A DNA stretch of 64,000 nt from Methylotuvimicrobium sp. KM2 (GCF_038051925.1 NZ_CP150634.1:3170300-3234299); one strand, 5' to 3'; positions 21,341 to 30,961 are shown, numbered from the stretch's first letter. Program-made: numbers and translations. The notes: generated by a model not told the origin, from the sequence alone.

Positions 21341-22370
21341 AAAATATACCTAACAGCGATACCGGGCTTTAAAAAATAAACCTTTGAGACCATCTTGAAA
21401 CTAATAAATATTACGCCTAAACGCAGGAAACAAAGTAATTGCTAAAATAAAACTAGATTGAACTATCAACAACTTTCAAAATCTATAGCTTCGCGTATAA
21501 AGCGTAGACTATTTCGAAGAAGACACGCTAAAGTTATTGAAATTAAGCATTAACCATGGATAGAGGCCTAATCGCGCAGATCGTATTATCCCCCTATCGT
21601 TCCCACGCTCCAGCGCTCATCGTTCGTCATACACAAATATCGGTAAACTTGCTAAGCAGAGGTCATCGTATACCTGGGAATGATGCCGTTATAAATCTGC
21701 GGATATCGAACGTCAGAGGCTCCCTTGTGGGAGCGACGCCTTCGTCGTCCTTCACCTAACGCTAGGTGAGGGAAAGCCGGGTAAGTTAAACAATAATAAA
21801 GGGTATCGAGGTCTTATTCGCAAAAATGGCAAGACGATATCTACGACTTATGTATAACGGCGAGCGCTCCAGCGTGGGAACGCTAATTGCGGGGTTAATA
21901 CGCACCGAACTCCCAAGCAAAGAAATCTGGAATCAGCAAAATTTTCACTTCGCTATCGCTCCGTTTCCAAGATTTTCAACAAAAACTTAAACCGCTAATC
22001 CACACATAGCCTAATTTAGGCTATACGATAACCGCCTCCGATTAAGCTCTGCTTAAAAACAAAGTAATTACTAAATCCTTTTACACTACGCAAGTAAAAG
22101 TTAGACTTTAACAATATTTGTATATAATCAAGGAAGATTAAACAAAAATGCTGATACAAACCGATCAATCGGCACTATATGCAGACAGTTAGAAACAGCC
22201 TTGGCATTGAAAACAAAAGAAAAATATGGTCAACCCCTCCTGCAAACCAACTTAAGCTTACGCGCTTTTCAAAATAACCGAAAATAATGATATTTTCGTG
22301 ATTTAAACCACCGCAATGACTACTCAGGAAATTTCATTAAATAACACCCATCTCTAAGCGGAGACTGTAA
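21341..22370. other. Divergent intergenic region between two acyltransferases
   Basis: About 1 kb. The centre (roughly 21545-21900) is repeat DNA of families C and F. Outside it, both flanks carry AAACAAAGTAATT(G/A)CTAAA, at 21428 and about 22057, a 19-base near-identical motif that could be a shared control site or a duplication scar. No ORF is credible. Confidence 0.5.
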
Positions 22371-23105
22371 ATGGATAATAACGCAAAACAATCCATAGTA
22401 GACAACTTCGAGCGCTACTTTTCAGTTGAGCTAGCGGAGACCCAAGAACAAAAAAACTTGGCATACGGAATTCGTTACCGGGTTTACTGCCAAGAATTTC
22501 ATTACGAAAAACCCAACAAGGAAGAACTCGAATATGACGAATTCGACGAGCGCTCGAAGCACTGCCTAATCATTCATCAAGATAGCGGATTGCCTGCCGG
22601 CTGCGTGCGCCTGGTACCGACTTTCGACAGCCGCAAAAAAGACCCATTACCCTTTGAAAAACATTGCCTGAATAGCCTAGACGAAAGCTTTATCGAACAA
22701 TTAGCCCTTGACCGGCAACATGTCTGTGAAATATCAAGACTCGCTGTCGATGGCATATTCAGACGTCGTCCAGGCGAACATTCAACCCGATTCGGCGAGC
22801 CAAGCTCGCTAGATTTTTCTCGGCAAGAACAAAGAACTTTTTCCCTGATCGCCGTAGCCTGCTTTTTAGCGGCCACCGTACTCACCGAAACGACCGAACG
22901 GACCAGCGTATTCGCGATGATGGAACCGTTCCTACCTCGCTTGATGAACAGATCCGGCATCATGTTTCAGCGAGCCGGTCAAGATATCGACTACCATGGA
23001 ACAAGAGCCCCTTACTTTATCACCACTCAATCGGCTTTAACGCACATGCACCCCGACTTGAAAGAATTGTATCAATGGATCAAAACAAGCATCGTTCCCG
23101 CCTAA
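22371..23105 (+). CDS. PEP-CTERM/exosortase system-associated acyltransferase (paralogue)
   Basis: 244 residues, same family as the gene at 20621-21340 but clearly diverged. Visible: YGIRYRVYCQEFHYE near 27, EYDEFDERSKHCLI, LPFEKHCLN and CEISRLAVDGIFRRR. GGAGA stands seven bases before ATG. Close to the canonical pattern of the family. Convergent with the hotdog/MMPL genes, whose last stop is 33 bases away, so it is a separate transcript. Confidence 0.9.
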   Translation: MDNNAKQSIVDNFERYFSVELAETQEQKNLAYGIRYRVYCQEFHYEKPNKEELEYDEFDERSKHCLIIHQDSGLPAGCVRLVPTFDSRKKDPLPFEKHCLNSLDESFIEQLALDRQHVCEISRLAVDGIFRRRPGEHSTRFGEPSSLDFSRQEQRTFSLIAVACFLAATVLTETTERTSVFAMMEPFLPRLMNRSGIMFQRAGQDIDYHGTRAPYFITTQSALTHMHPDLKELYQWIKTSIVPA

Positions 23106-23138
23106 CGCCGAACTAAAAAGACCTTAAAGCTCAAACAC

Positions 23139-24074
23139 TCACGCACCGATGCTTTTCAAAATATTATCCAACGATGTCAGTCCGATCAATCCTCTAAATA
23201 AGATAAGCCCGCCCTCGACCAAACCATAACATTCGTAAGTCTGAACAGACTCCGCATCAGCGGGCTGAGCTGTTTTATCGAAATCATCAACTCGCCTAAC
23301 CAAAATATTCAAGACAGCATTACTCGAAATAGCCGACAATACCTTACGGTCGATACTGATTTTATGCGTGGTATAAACCATCGGCTCGTTTTCAAAATCC
23401 AATGATTCCATTTTTGCCTTCTCCAACAACGCACATGAAATCAAACTACACGGAAAAATTTCAGGGAAAATCGCCGTATCCGTTAGATCATCAAAATAAA
23501 GCCGCTGATCCGCCAAAGAGCCGCACAAAAAATTTTTCGCATTACTGACATTCATAAACTTACGCTTCAGAAAAAAACCGCTCGGCGTCAAAAAACTGCG
23601 GTCCTGATAACGATTTAAATCATCGAATTGAGCAGATTCCGGGTTATTTAAAAACAACGGTACTGAAGATTCTTTCTTATAGCCCACCAAAGCCAATAGA
23701 CCGTCGGCTTTCACGCTGACGCGGTGACTTAGAATGCCGTCACCATCCGGATTGAATTGAGGTTTCTTGATATCAATGTCAACCGCCTGCCCGGGCTTAA
23801 CCGCATTAACGAAGGAAAATTGATAATTACTAAAACGCAAATTGTATTCGTCGATCAATTCATTTTCGTTAGTACCCTGTCGGTAGCGCACAAACTCGTG
23901 CTCGATCATCGACTCCAATTGAAACCCCAAAGCGATCGGCCCTTTAAACGGGTTATTCCGAATCCGCCGCCAATATTCCGCATCGTGAAATAAATTAAAA
24001 TCGTCGGTGGCATTACGAACGACATCGATATGGATCTGTTGAAAGACCTTGGGGTTAGAGGCAGTATGTAACAT
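23139..24074 (-). CDS. Hotdog-fold, MaoC/hydratase-like protein
   Basis: 311 residues from ATG 24074; a TTG at 24137 in the same frame would add 21 residues, and neither start has a good ribosome site. The N-terminal part holds DDFNLFHDAEYW followed by FKGPIALGFQLESMI, matching the D-x-N-x-x-H hydratase-2 motif and GGPIAHG-like turn of MaoC enoyl hydratases; the rest may be a second degenerate hotdog. Suggests action on an acyl thioester (hydration or dehydration). Twelve bases after the MMPL stop if the longer start is used, hence same operon. Confidence 0.62.
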   Translation of the reverse strand: MLHTASNPKVFQQIHIDVVRNATDDFNLFHDAEYWRRIRNNPFKGPIALGFQLESMIEHEFVRYRQGTNENELIDEYNLRFSNYQFSFVNAVKPGQAVDIDIKKPQFNPDGDGILSHRVSVKADGLLALVGYKKESSVPLFLNNPESAQFDDLNRYQDRSFLTPSGFFLKRKFMNVSNAKNFLCGSLADQRLYFDDLTDTAIFPEIFPCSLISCALLEKAKMESLDFENEPMVYTTHKISIDRKVLSAISSNAVLNILVRRVDDFDKTAQPADAESVQTYECYGLVEGGLILFRGLIGLTSLDNILKSIGA

Positions 24075-24149
24075 TGAAAATAGTTTTCCCTTATCTGTCT
24101 GTAAATCGGCGTAAAACCGAACAATTCCTAATCGCAAGCAACGATCAAT

Positions 24150-26441
24150 TTACTTCCTATCCAGACACATTAAAATGGGCGGGAGTAAAAACAAATCCAT
24201 GAACAAAGCAATTCCTATTGTGATGGCAGTTAATAAACCCATATCCGAATTCACTGTAAAATGCGAAAAACTCAAGACAGCAAACCCACTAATTAAAACC
24301 ACCGAAGTGACCCACATAGCACTGCCTACCGTTGAAAAAGCATAACGCACCGCATCATCACAGGCGGCCTCTCGCTCAACCCTAGCACGACGATATTTAC
24401 TGATGAAATGCACAGTATCATCGACGACAATTCCCAACGTCATTCCCGTCACAATCGACAAACCGAGCCCAACATTCCCATCTATCAAAGCCCAAACGCC
24501 AAATGCAACACCGGCAGGCGCTAAGTTTGGCACTAAGCTCAACAAGCCTAATTTAAACGACCGAAAAGCGCCAACCAAAATGAAGGAAATCAACACCAAT
24601 GCCAGTAAGGTCCCTCCCATCATGCTGGCAATATTCCGCTTGCCAATATGAGAAAACATTAAAACCGGGCTAGCGACTTCGGCATCAATATCTGGCATAT
24701 TAGTTTTCAACCAATTATGCAAACGCGATTCCACGACTAACATTTCATTTGAGCTCAAGCTTTTCAATGTTGCAATCATCCGAGTTCCGGATTTATCGAT
24801 GTTAACCTGGTCATTTAAATCTAAACCGTACGGCAAGGACATTTCATACATCAACAAATATTGTGCCGCCAAATCTCGTGCAGCCGGCAGTTTATATTCG
24901 TCCTGACTACCGTCGTGCATATTCTGATTCAACCGCTTAAAGGTATCGGTGATACTATTTACATGCAACACTTCGGGCTGTTGCTGTAACCATTGACTCA
25001 ATTGTTCAACTTTTTCCAAAACGAGGGGTTCATTCAAGCCGCCTTCTTCACTGACCGATAAAGCAATCTCGATAGTATAAAACCCGCCCATTTCCTGATC
25101 GAGAAAATCGGTAGCGCGCCTAAATTCGACCGTTTCATCGAAATACTTGACGAACTCGTCATTCAACTCATTCAGCGTCACCATTGCCGTCAATATCAGC
25201 ACCAACCCGCCGTTGACTACCAAAAGAAACTTGGGTCGTCTAATTACCCATAGTGCCAATTTATCCATCCAATTTTGTTTTGATGCATCACAGAGCTTTA
25301 CCCGCACAGGCAAAATCATCATTATTGCGGGCAAGATAGTCATTGTTAACAAAAAGGCAACGAGTACCCCGCATGCCACAATATTACCCAAATCCCTAAA
25401 AGGCGGCGCATCGCTAAAATTCATGCTTAAAAACCCGATCGCAGTTGTAACGCTCGTTAACAACATGGGCTTAAAATTGATTTTCAAACTATTTAACAGT
25501 GCTTCTTTTTTAGCCTGCCCCTGCCTCATATTCTGAAGCATCGCCACTAAGAGATGAACGCAATCAGCCACAGCCATTGTCATGATAATGGTAGGCGCCG
25601 TTACCGATACCGGTGTAATCGGCCAACGCAACCATCCGAAAAATCCCATAACCGCCAATAGGGTAAAAATTATAAGCAAAATCGAACCGAAGGTTGCGCT
25701 AAAGGAACGCAAGGAAAGTAGCAATACCAATATAATCATGCCGTACATAATCGGCGTCATCTTTTGACTATCAGCCAATGTAGACTCGACAAACGCATTA
25801 TTCATCATTACCATGCCGGTCAAATGAATCTCAAGCTTCGGGTACAAAGTCTTAATTTCCTCGGCCATGCCTCGTGCTGCCGCCGCCACCTCAGTAACCT
25901 CCATTGGGTCTAATTCGGGTAATTGAACAGTCACATTCACACCCGCGACATGCCCCTGTCGAGACACCAAACGGTTTACCAATAAGGGTTCATTGAGCGC
26001 GATCTTTTTAATTTCGCCTAAGTCGCTACTACTGATATCACTGGGATCCAGCACTAAATCAGCAACGACCAACTCGCCATCCGAGATGCTCGTGTGTTGA
26101 AAATTAGTAATCGAATCGACTCGACTCGAAAATGGCAGTTGCCATGCTTTTTCGGTTAATAGCGCAATTGCCGACAACACCTCCGGAGTAAAAACATCAT
26201 TACCGGACGGCGCGATTACAAACAACACATTATCGCTTTTGTTATAAGTCGACTGGATTTTATCGAACGCCAGCAATTGAGGATTGTCTTCGCTAAATAA
26301 AGACCGGTAATCGTTATCGAACGTCAAGCGGGGCATCCCTAGAGCCGAAATAAGCACGATAACAAAACAAAACACTACCGTTATCCAAGGGCGCTCGACT
26401 ATAAACAACATCGACCGCGATACGCTTGTGTCATTGTGCAT
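24150..26441 (-). CDS. MMPL/RND-family exporter
   Basis: 763 residues from ATG 26441, with AGGAGA eight bases upstream (the TTG two codons before is less likely). Two halves, each with one N-terminal span, a large periplasmic loop and a bundle of five spans; the GxxxDDxxH/F-type segment (GIVVDDTVHFISKYRRA; AVADCVHLLVAM in the first half) carries the acidic residues used in proton-driven RND/MMPL transport. Likely exports a hydrophobic or acylated compound across the inner membrane. Upstream in the same operon as the hotdog gene. Confidence 0.92.
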   Translation of the reverse strand: MHNDTSVSRSMLFIVERPWITVVFCFVIVLISALGMPRLTFDNDYRSLFSEDNPQLLAFDKIQSTYNKSDNVLFVIAPSGNDVFTPEVLSAIALLTEKAWQLPFSSRVDSITNFQHTSISDGELVVADLVLDPSDISSSDLGEIKKIALNEPLLVNRLVSRQGHVAGVNVTVQLPELDPMEVTEVAAAARGMAEEIKTLYPKLEIHLTGMVMMNNAFVESTLADSQKMTPIMYGMIILVLLLSLRSFSATFGSILLIIFTLLAVMGFFGWLRWPITPVSVTAPTIIMTMAVADCVHLLVAMLQNMRQGQAKKEALLNSLKINFKPMLLTSVTTAIGFLSMNFSDAPPFRDLGNIVACGVLVAFLLTMTILPAIMMILPVRVKLCDASKQNWMDKLALWVIRRPKFLLVVNGGLVLILTAMVTLNELNDEFVKYFDETVEFRRATDFLDQEMGGFYTIEIALSVSEEGGLNEPLVLEKVEQLSQWLQQQPEVLHVNSITDTFKRLNQNMHDGSQDEYKLPAARDLAAQYLLMYEMSLPYGLDLNDQVNIDKSGTRMIATLKSLSSNEMLVVESRLHNWLKTNMPDIDAEVASPVLMFSHIGKRNIASMMGGTLLALVLISFILVGAFRSFKLGLLSLVPNLAPAGVAFGVWALIDGNVGLGLSIVTGMTLGIVVDDTVHFISKYRRARVEREAACDDAVRYAFSTVGSAMWVTSVVLISGFAVLSFSHFTVNSDMGLLTAITIGIALFMDLFLLPPILMCLDRK

Positions 26442-26544
26442 GCTCAACTTCTCCTAAACATTTCAAAAAACAAACCGATTAGTCAATTGCTTCTACTAAA
26501 AGCCTATCTCCGCCGGGAAACAGACTTCAGAGCCGTGAACAGCT

Positions 26545-26726
26545 TACTCCCTTTATAGCCAAAAAGCGGCTAACTTTATGGAAGGTATGGGGTGTGGCTA
26601 GCGAGGATGTCGGCAGCAGGGAAAGCTGCCGTCAAGCCCCCACGGAAGGGTTCACGGCGGTCCTCGATAGACACATCCCATACCTTTTATTCTTCGACGG
26701 TTTTTCGATCAAAAGGGAGTAGTAAG
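26545..26726. repeat. Family A palindromic element
   Basis: TACTCCCTTT / AAAGGGAGTA ends, GGTATGGGGTGTGGC paired with the ACACATCCCATACC arm. It lies between the MMPL and ThiF genes and probably splits them into two transcripts. Confidence 0.8.
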
Positions 26727-26754
26727 TGTCCAAAACTTATTTCCCGATTTGGCT

Positions 26755-26860
26755 AGTATCAGGTAACGCTGGAAGAAGTGTGCGCGGCATGGACGCCGTG
26801 CCCAAGCCTATAGGGATATATTCACGGCGTCTTCTGGAAGCGTTACCTGATACCGGCCGA
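26755..26860. repeat. Palindromic repeat with GTATCAGGTAACGC arms
   Basis: AGTATCAGGTAACGCTGGAAG at the left pairs with CTTCTGGAAGCGTTACCTGATACC at the right, around a CATGGACGCCGTG core. About 105 bases; only copy of this type seen in the window. Confidence 0.65.
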
Positions 26861-26978
26861 TAAAACCGGGTAATTATTTTGAAACAATTATTTAACGCAA
26901 ATAGTAATCTTCATTTGGACATGGCCTAATATTTCAACGATACACAATAGATTAGTCGAAACTGAAAACGCCAATACA

Positions 26979-27836
26979 TCATTCCACTCCAAGCAATTGT
27001 TTCAGCCGCCAAAACATCAAGCGCTGTAACGGGTTTCGATTGCCGCCGGGACGCCAAGTTTTTTTCAACTGATTACGATAGGCATCGAAATGCAAACCCC
27101 AAGGCGCGCAAATGACATCGCCTCGATTTAGTAGAATTTTCAATACATTCGTACAAGCCACGCCGGCAGCCAACTCAATACCCATCGGCGTCGACGGCAC
27201 TTTTTTCTTTAAAAAATTGACCGAAGTCCGCTCTACTAGGTATTTCCTTTGCATCACAGTCGGCGATACGCCGATGACAAAACGCATGATTTGCTCTTCA
27301 AACGAATATCCATCCAGCGCAAAATATTGCTCGAAACTCATTTTCCCCGGCATGAAAACCAGCATCGCCGTCCCCATACCCATCGGCGCGGCGGTAATCG
27401 TCGGAATCCCCAACTCATAACAACGCGCGAATACGGCACGCCGGATTTCCAACGCAAAGATATCCAAACTATCGACGTAAATATCGACATCCTTTAAAAA
27501 ATCATCCAGATTTTCAAGCGTAATGCCTTGCTTGAAATTGACGATTTCGGCCTCCGGGTTGATATCTCGAATCGTCCGTTCCATGACTTCCGATTTCGGT
27601 TGACCCAAAGTACTCATGGACGCGCCGTACTGGCGGTTAAAATTGGCAAGCTCGAAGGTATCCAAGTCGGAAATGTGGAAACGGCCTATTCCCATCCTCG
27701 CCAATACAATCAAATGACTCCCTCCGACACCGCCTAAACCGCCGACAGCAACTTTTTTATTTTTTAGCAGCTTGAATTCCTCTCGCGTCACCCAACCGAT
27801 ATTGCGGGAAAAAGCTTCGTCATAACTAAATTCCAT
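26979..27836 (-). CDS. ThiF/MoeB/HesA family adenylyltransferase-like protein
   Basis: 285 residues from ATG 27836, where an AGGAGG sits four bases upstream (the frame opens 11 codons earlier). E1-like Rossmann fold: nucleotide loop GGLGGVGGSHL near 38, DLDTFELANFNRQ with the Arg-Gln pair, conserved Lys in GQPKSEVM, and VDSLD. It lacks the C-terminal CxxC zinc pairs of MoeB/ThiF and no ubiquitin-like or sulfurtransferase partner is nearby, so it more likely adenylates a carboxylate or peptide. The long C-terminal tail is basic. Placed between MMPL and PEP-CTERM genes. Confidence 0.82.
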   Translation of the reverse strand: MEFSYDEAFSRNIGWVTREEFKLLKNKKVAVGGLGGVGGSHLIVLARMGIGRFHISDLDTFELANFNRQYGASMSTLGQPKSEVMERTIRDINPEAEIVNFKQGITLENLDDFLKDVDIYVDSLDIFALEIRRAVFARCYELGIPTITAAPMGMGTAMLVFMPGKMSFEQYFALDGYSFEEQIMRFVIGVSPTVMQRKYLVERTSVNFLKKKVPSTPMGIELAAGVACTNVLKILLNRGDVICAPWGLHFDAYRNQLKKTWRPGGNRNPLQRLMFWRLKQLLGVE

Positions 27837-28250
27837 TCCCCCTCCTCTATTAGTTCGCTTCACAGACAAAGTTGTGTCAAATAATTTTACAACTTTTTAC
27901 CTTTCGCCAGATATTATCGAGAAAATAATCAGGCATCGTCTCTCAGCATATCTTTCGATAACCCCCCCATATTGCTCTAAATCTGCACGCGTCTCGAAGC
28001 TGTAACAAAATTAAAGCAACAGTATAGCGCAGAAAATCAGTGTCAAAAATTTTTACAAGCCTTGTTCTATCCGAAAGGAATCAAGGAAAATCCCTTTTAT
28101 TCTAAAACAAAATAAAATAAATCAACCGCTATTCAATTATAATCCGCAGCAGTATAGACACTTCAAGATATTGATTTTATTAATTTAGTAAACGTTTTCT
28201 TAATAACCGAGCTTCAACAGCCTAAGTTAACAACTAAACACCATATAAAA
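27837..28250. other. Intergenic region upstream of the PEP-CTERM gene
   Basis: AT-rich, with no repeat of the families described and no ORF. It separates the divergent ThiF-like and PEP-CTERM genes and should hold their control regions. Confidence 0.5.
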
Positions 28251-28268
28251 TGGCATTAAACATGCTTG
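28251..28268 (+). promoter_or_regulatory. Sigma-54-type promoter (-24/-12) candidate
   Basis: TGGCATTAAACATGCTTG has GG and GC separated by exactly ten bases, as required by RpoN holoenzyme (consensus TGGCAC-N5-TTGC). It stands 51 bases before the PEP-CTERM gene start. PEP-CTERM genes in several species are governed by the PrsK/PrsR system, an RpoN-dependent regulator, which fits. No PrsR gene is in the window. Confidence 0.6.
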
Positions 28269-28318
28269 TTTATTTTCGTACAATAACAATCCCTACTCAG
28301 CTTTTTGGAGAACCTTAA

Positions 28319-29179
28319 ATGAACAAGCTACTCAAAACCTTAGGGGCAGGTATCTTAGCCGCCACCTCTACATCAATAAGCGCAGCCCCAATGGAATGGT
28401 ATGTTGACGTCGGAACAGACTTTGGCGGTTTGTTTTCCGCAACAAAAGTCACCCCCACCAGCACAGGCATTAAAGATCAAGCCGACATTAGCTTTCAATC
28501 ACAAACGTTAGTGACAACCCAAAACTCGGGCACATTAACCGTAGGTGATTCTATAGTGACATATGCCGGCCTCATTGCCGCAACCACGAATATAACAGCA
28601 CAAACTTATGCGAATAATTTATTCACAGCCTTGCTGCCTACGATACCTGATAGTGCAAACAATGGATTTGGTAACGACTGGTTTCTTACTTTCCGCACTA
28701 CCAATTTAAGCGGCACGATAACCAGTGTAAGCGATCCTACAAGACCAGAGGTCTCTTATTCTTCGGGAACCATTGAGTTGCTGTTTTCCACAAACTTGAC
28801 TACTTGGTCGAACTTTATGAATTTAGATGTCATTAGCAGCACTTACGATACCGCCAACAATCTAAATATTGTGGGAAATATTGATTTCACCGGTGTCGAC
28901 CTAGCTTACGCCGACCTATTCCATAAGGTCGACGGTATATCTTTTTATGACAATTGGCTTGATGGTGACGCTAATCCGATTACCTTTTCGTTAGACCAAA
29001 ACTTGGGCGCACCCATCATCACTCCAATTGACCCTAACACAATTAAACTCAGCGGCACTCACGGCGCTCAACTGTACTTCAATACAGTACCAGAACCAGC
29101 AACTTTAGGACTATTAGGCATGGGAATGCTTGGCTTTGGCGTAGCAAAACAGCGCAAAAGATTAAAAGCACAACAATAA
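28319..29179 (+). CDS. PEP-CTERM sorting domain protein
   Basis: 286 residues. Sec signal peptide (MNKLLKTLGAGILAATSTSISAAP, cleavage after SAA), a Ser/Thr/Asn-rich beta-type body, and a C-terminal sorting tag: VPEPATLGLLGMGMLGFG followed by a basic KQRKRLK tail. Such proteins are cut by exosortase (EpsH/XrtA) and carried to the surface in association with exopolysaccharide. GGAGAA eight bases before ATG. A terminator follows directly, so it is monocistronic. The mature domain is not recognised. Confidence 0.93.
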   Translation: MNKLLKTLGAGILAATSTSISAAPMEWYVDVGTDFGGLFSATKVTPTSTGIKDQADISFQSQTLVTTQNSGTLTVGDSIVTYAGLIAATTNITAQTYANNLFTALLPTIPDSANNGFGNDWFLTFRTTNLSGTITSVSDPTRPEVSYSSGTIELLFSTNLTTWSNFMNLDVISSTYDTANNLNIVGNIDFTGVDLAYADLFHKVDGISFYDNWLDGDANPITFSLDQNLGAPIITPIDPNTIKLSGTHGAQLYFNTVPEPATLGLLGMGMLGFGVAKQRKRLKAQQ

Positions 29180-29191
29180 AAATATTGTCTT

Positions 29192-29222
29192 AACGCCGCC
29201 ATATTCCAGCGGCGTTTTTTTG
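29192..29222 (+). terminator. Rho-independent terminator of the PEP-CTERM gene
   Basis: ACGCCGC / GCGGCGT stem around a nine-base loop (CATATTCCA), followed by seven T. Confidence 0.9.
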
Positions 29223-29390
29223 GCATTAGAGCATTAAGTATCGAAACAAGAAGGGTTAGGCTCATTTAATATTTTAACCCTTACCAAGAAACGTTTCGAG
29301 CATGACCGAAGAAATCAAAACGTTGGATCCGGGCTAAATAACAGGGTTACCGCATTTAACTTTTTATTTATCGTTAAATCAATGCACTAG

Positions 29391-30240
29391 GGGCTGTTGC
29401 CGTTTCACATAGGTAACCATAAAAAAGCGCAAGCTAAGGCCACAGAAGCTTCAAAATTTCGTTTTAGCTTGTCATATCGTGTAGCAATAGCTCTAAAATG
29501 TTTCAGTCTTGCAAACACATTTTCAACTAGGTGACGATATTTGTAGAGACACCAATCCATATCATCATTCCCTACGTTTGAATTCTTTTTTCTTGGAATG
29601 ACAGGAACAGCTCCTTTGCCTTGAATCTGAACACGTAGTGGTTCACTGTCATAGCCTTTGTCAGCAACGATATAGTCAGCTTTAGGCAGTTCAGCGACTA
29701 AGGTTGGCGCTTCTTTACAATCATGAACTTCGCCACCTGTCACTGTAAAGTGGATGGGAAGACCACAGGCATCAACAGCCATATGAATTTTGGTTGTATT
29801 ACCCGCAACAGATTTACCAATCGCCGATTCTTGCCCATAGGCCGCACCGCTACTATGCTGATGAGCTTTCACAATACTTCCATCAATAAATGACCATTCC
29901 AAGTCAGGCTCAACTATCAGTTCGTTAAAAATACCCATCAGTTTTTCTTTACGAGACCATTCATTGAAGCGTTTATAAACAGCATTCCAGTTACCAAAGG
30001 CACTGGGTAGATCTCGCCAGGGACAACCTACGCGCAAACGATAAAAAATCCCTTCGGTTGTTTGCCGAAGAAAGGGTTTGTCATATATCCCCATTTTCAA
30101 CATAATCATCTTCAATTTTCCCCAGTGTTCATCCGTAAACATTTGTCGCGGCATAGTTTGCTTGTTTTTGGCTCAAAATAAACAAGCTATGAGGCGGAAT
30201 TATTGAAATTCAAGGGTAAGTTACAAAACGGCAACAGCCC
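29391..30240 (-). mobile_element. IS5-family insertion sequence, apparently intact
   Basis: 850 bases with terminal inverts GGGCTGTTGCCGTTT / AAACGGCAACAGCCC, flanked on both sides by CTAG (29387-29390 and 30241-30244), the YTAR target duplication usual for IS5-type elements. One full transposase ORF inside. Confidence 0.92.
29405..30154 (-). CDS. IS5-family transposase
   Basis: 249 residues, DDE transposase with an N-terminal DUF4096-like domain (FLRQTTEGIFYRLRVGCPWRDLP). Catalytic triad candidates: first Asp in SFIDGSIVKAHQH, second Asp in YIVADKGYDSE, and Glu in RHLVENVFARLKHFR (the Y(2)R(3)E(6)R-like signature). Frame is unbroken and both IS ends are present, so the element could be active. 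Confidence 0.95.
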   Translation of the reverse strand: MPRQMFTDEHWGKLKMIMLKMGIYDKPFLRQTTEGIFYRLRVGCPWRDLPSAFGNWNAVYKRFNEWSRKEKLMGIFNELIVEPDLEWSFIDGSIVKAHQHSSGAAYGQESAIGKSVAGNTTKIHMAVDACGLPIHFTVTGGEVHDCKEAPTLVAELPKADYIVADKGYDSEPLRVQIQGKGAVPVIPRKKNSNVGNDDMDWCLYKYRHLVENVFARLKHFRAIATRYDKLKRNFEASVALACAFLWLPM

Positions 30241-30961
30241 CTAGAATTTCTCGCTCCATTTCAAGATATTTTTAACGCTTGTAGCTTATTGATTCCAAGG
30301 AATTTTTATTTTTAATGTGCTTGCCCTGGGTTAAACAACCCGTCCTGCAGTGGCCTTGTGATACAGGCGAAGTATAAAAACCCAGAGGAAGATGCTTGAC
30401 CATGATTGTCCATCGCGCAAAACATCAAAAGACGATAATCGTTTAGAGGCCGGCTAGAGTGTAAAATTTTCTGACACCATATAAGAAAAATTCGCCTTCT
30501 CACGAACCGGCTATGCCCTGCCTTGCCCAAAATCACCATGACATCATTGTTAATCCTGTCGATTTGCCAATAATTTCATGTTTGCCTCCCTATCAAGGCA
30601 ACAATGCTCGCAAGCCATCCTTCGATTCACATCCTTTTGACCACAAGACAATTAGGCTAAATAAATTCTGACCGACGGGGCTTCCCACTTAAGGCCGGAG
30701 AAAAGTACTAAGGATTAACCGTTCGCCCTGAGCCTGTCGAAGGGTGGACGGTTAATCCGCCCAAGGTTCGACAGGCTTTCCTAAGCGCAACCGAAGGGCT
30801 CACCACGAACGGATTAACCTTAAACTGTCCCGCGTTAAGCGAGTAGCCACTGGCGGTAAATGCGGCATTGTTTTTTTTCATAAAAACACAGCAAGGTGTA
30901 ACGCGCACCATGAGCTAAATTAACGCAGCAACGTTACATACCATCGCGTCACCTTAAGCCC
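30241..30961. other. Intergenic region between IS5 element and TPR gene
   Basis: Holds a copy (about 30325-30485) of a dispersed sequence that recurs at about 33195-33350, both including CCATCGCGCAAAA and GATAATCGTTTAGAG followed by GTAAAATTTT.T.ACACCA, and an imperfect palindrome at 30713-30819 built on GTTCGCCCTGAGCCTGTCGA. No gene. Confidence 0.55.
30713..30819. repeat. Palindromic TTCGCCCTGAGCCTGTCGAAGG-type repeat
   Basis: GGATTAACCGTTCG at the left pairs with CGAACGGATTAACC at the right; inner CGAAGGGTGG...AACCGAAGGGCTC parts are also inverted. A repeat type widely seen in proteobacterial intergenic DNA. Confidence 0.65.
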
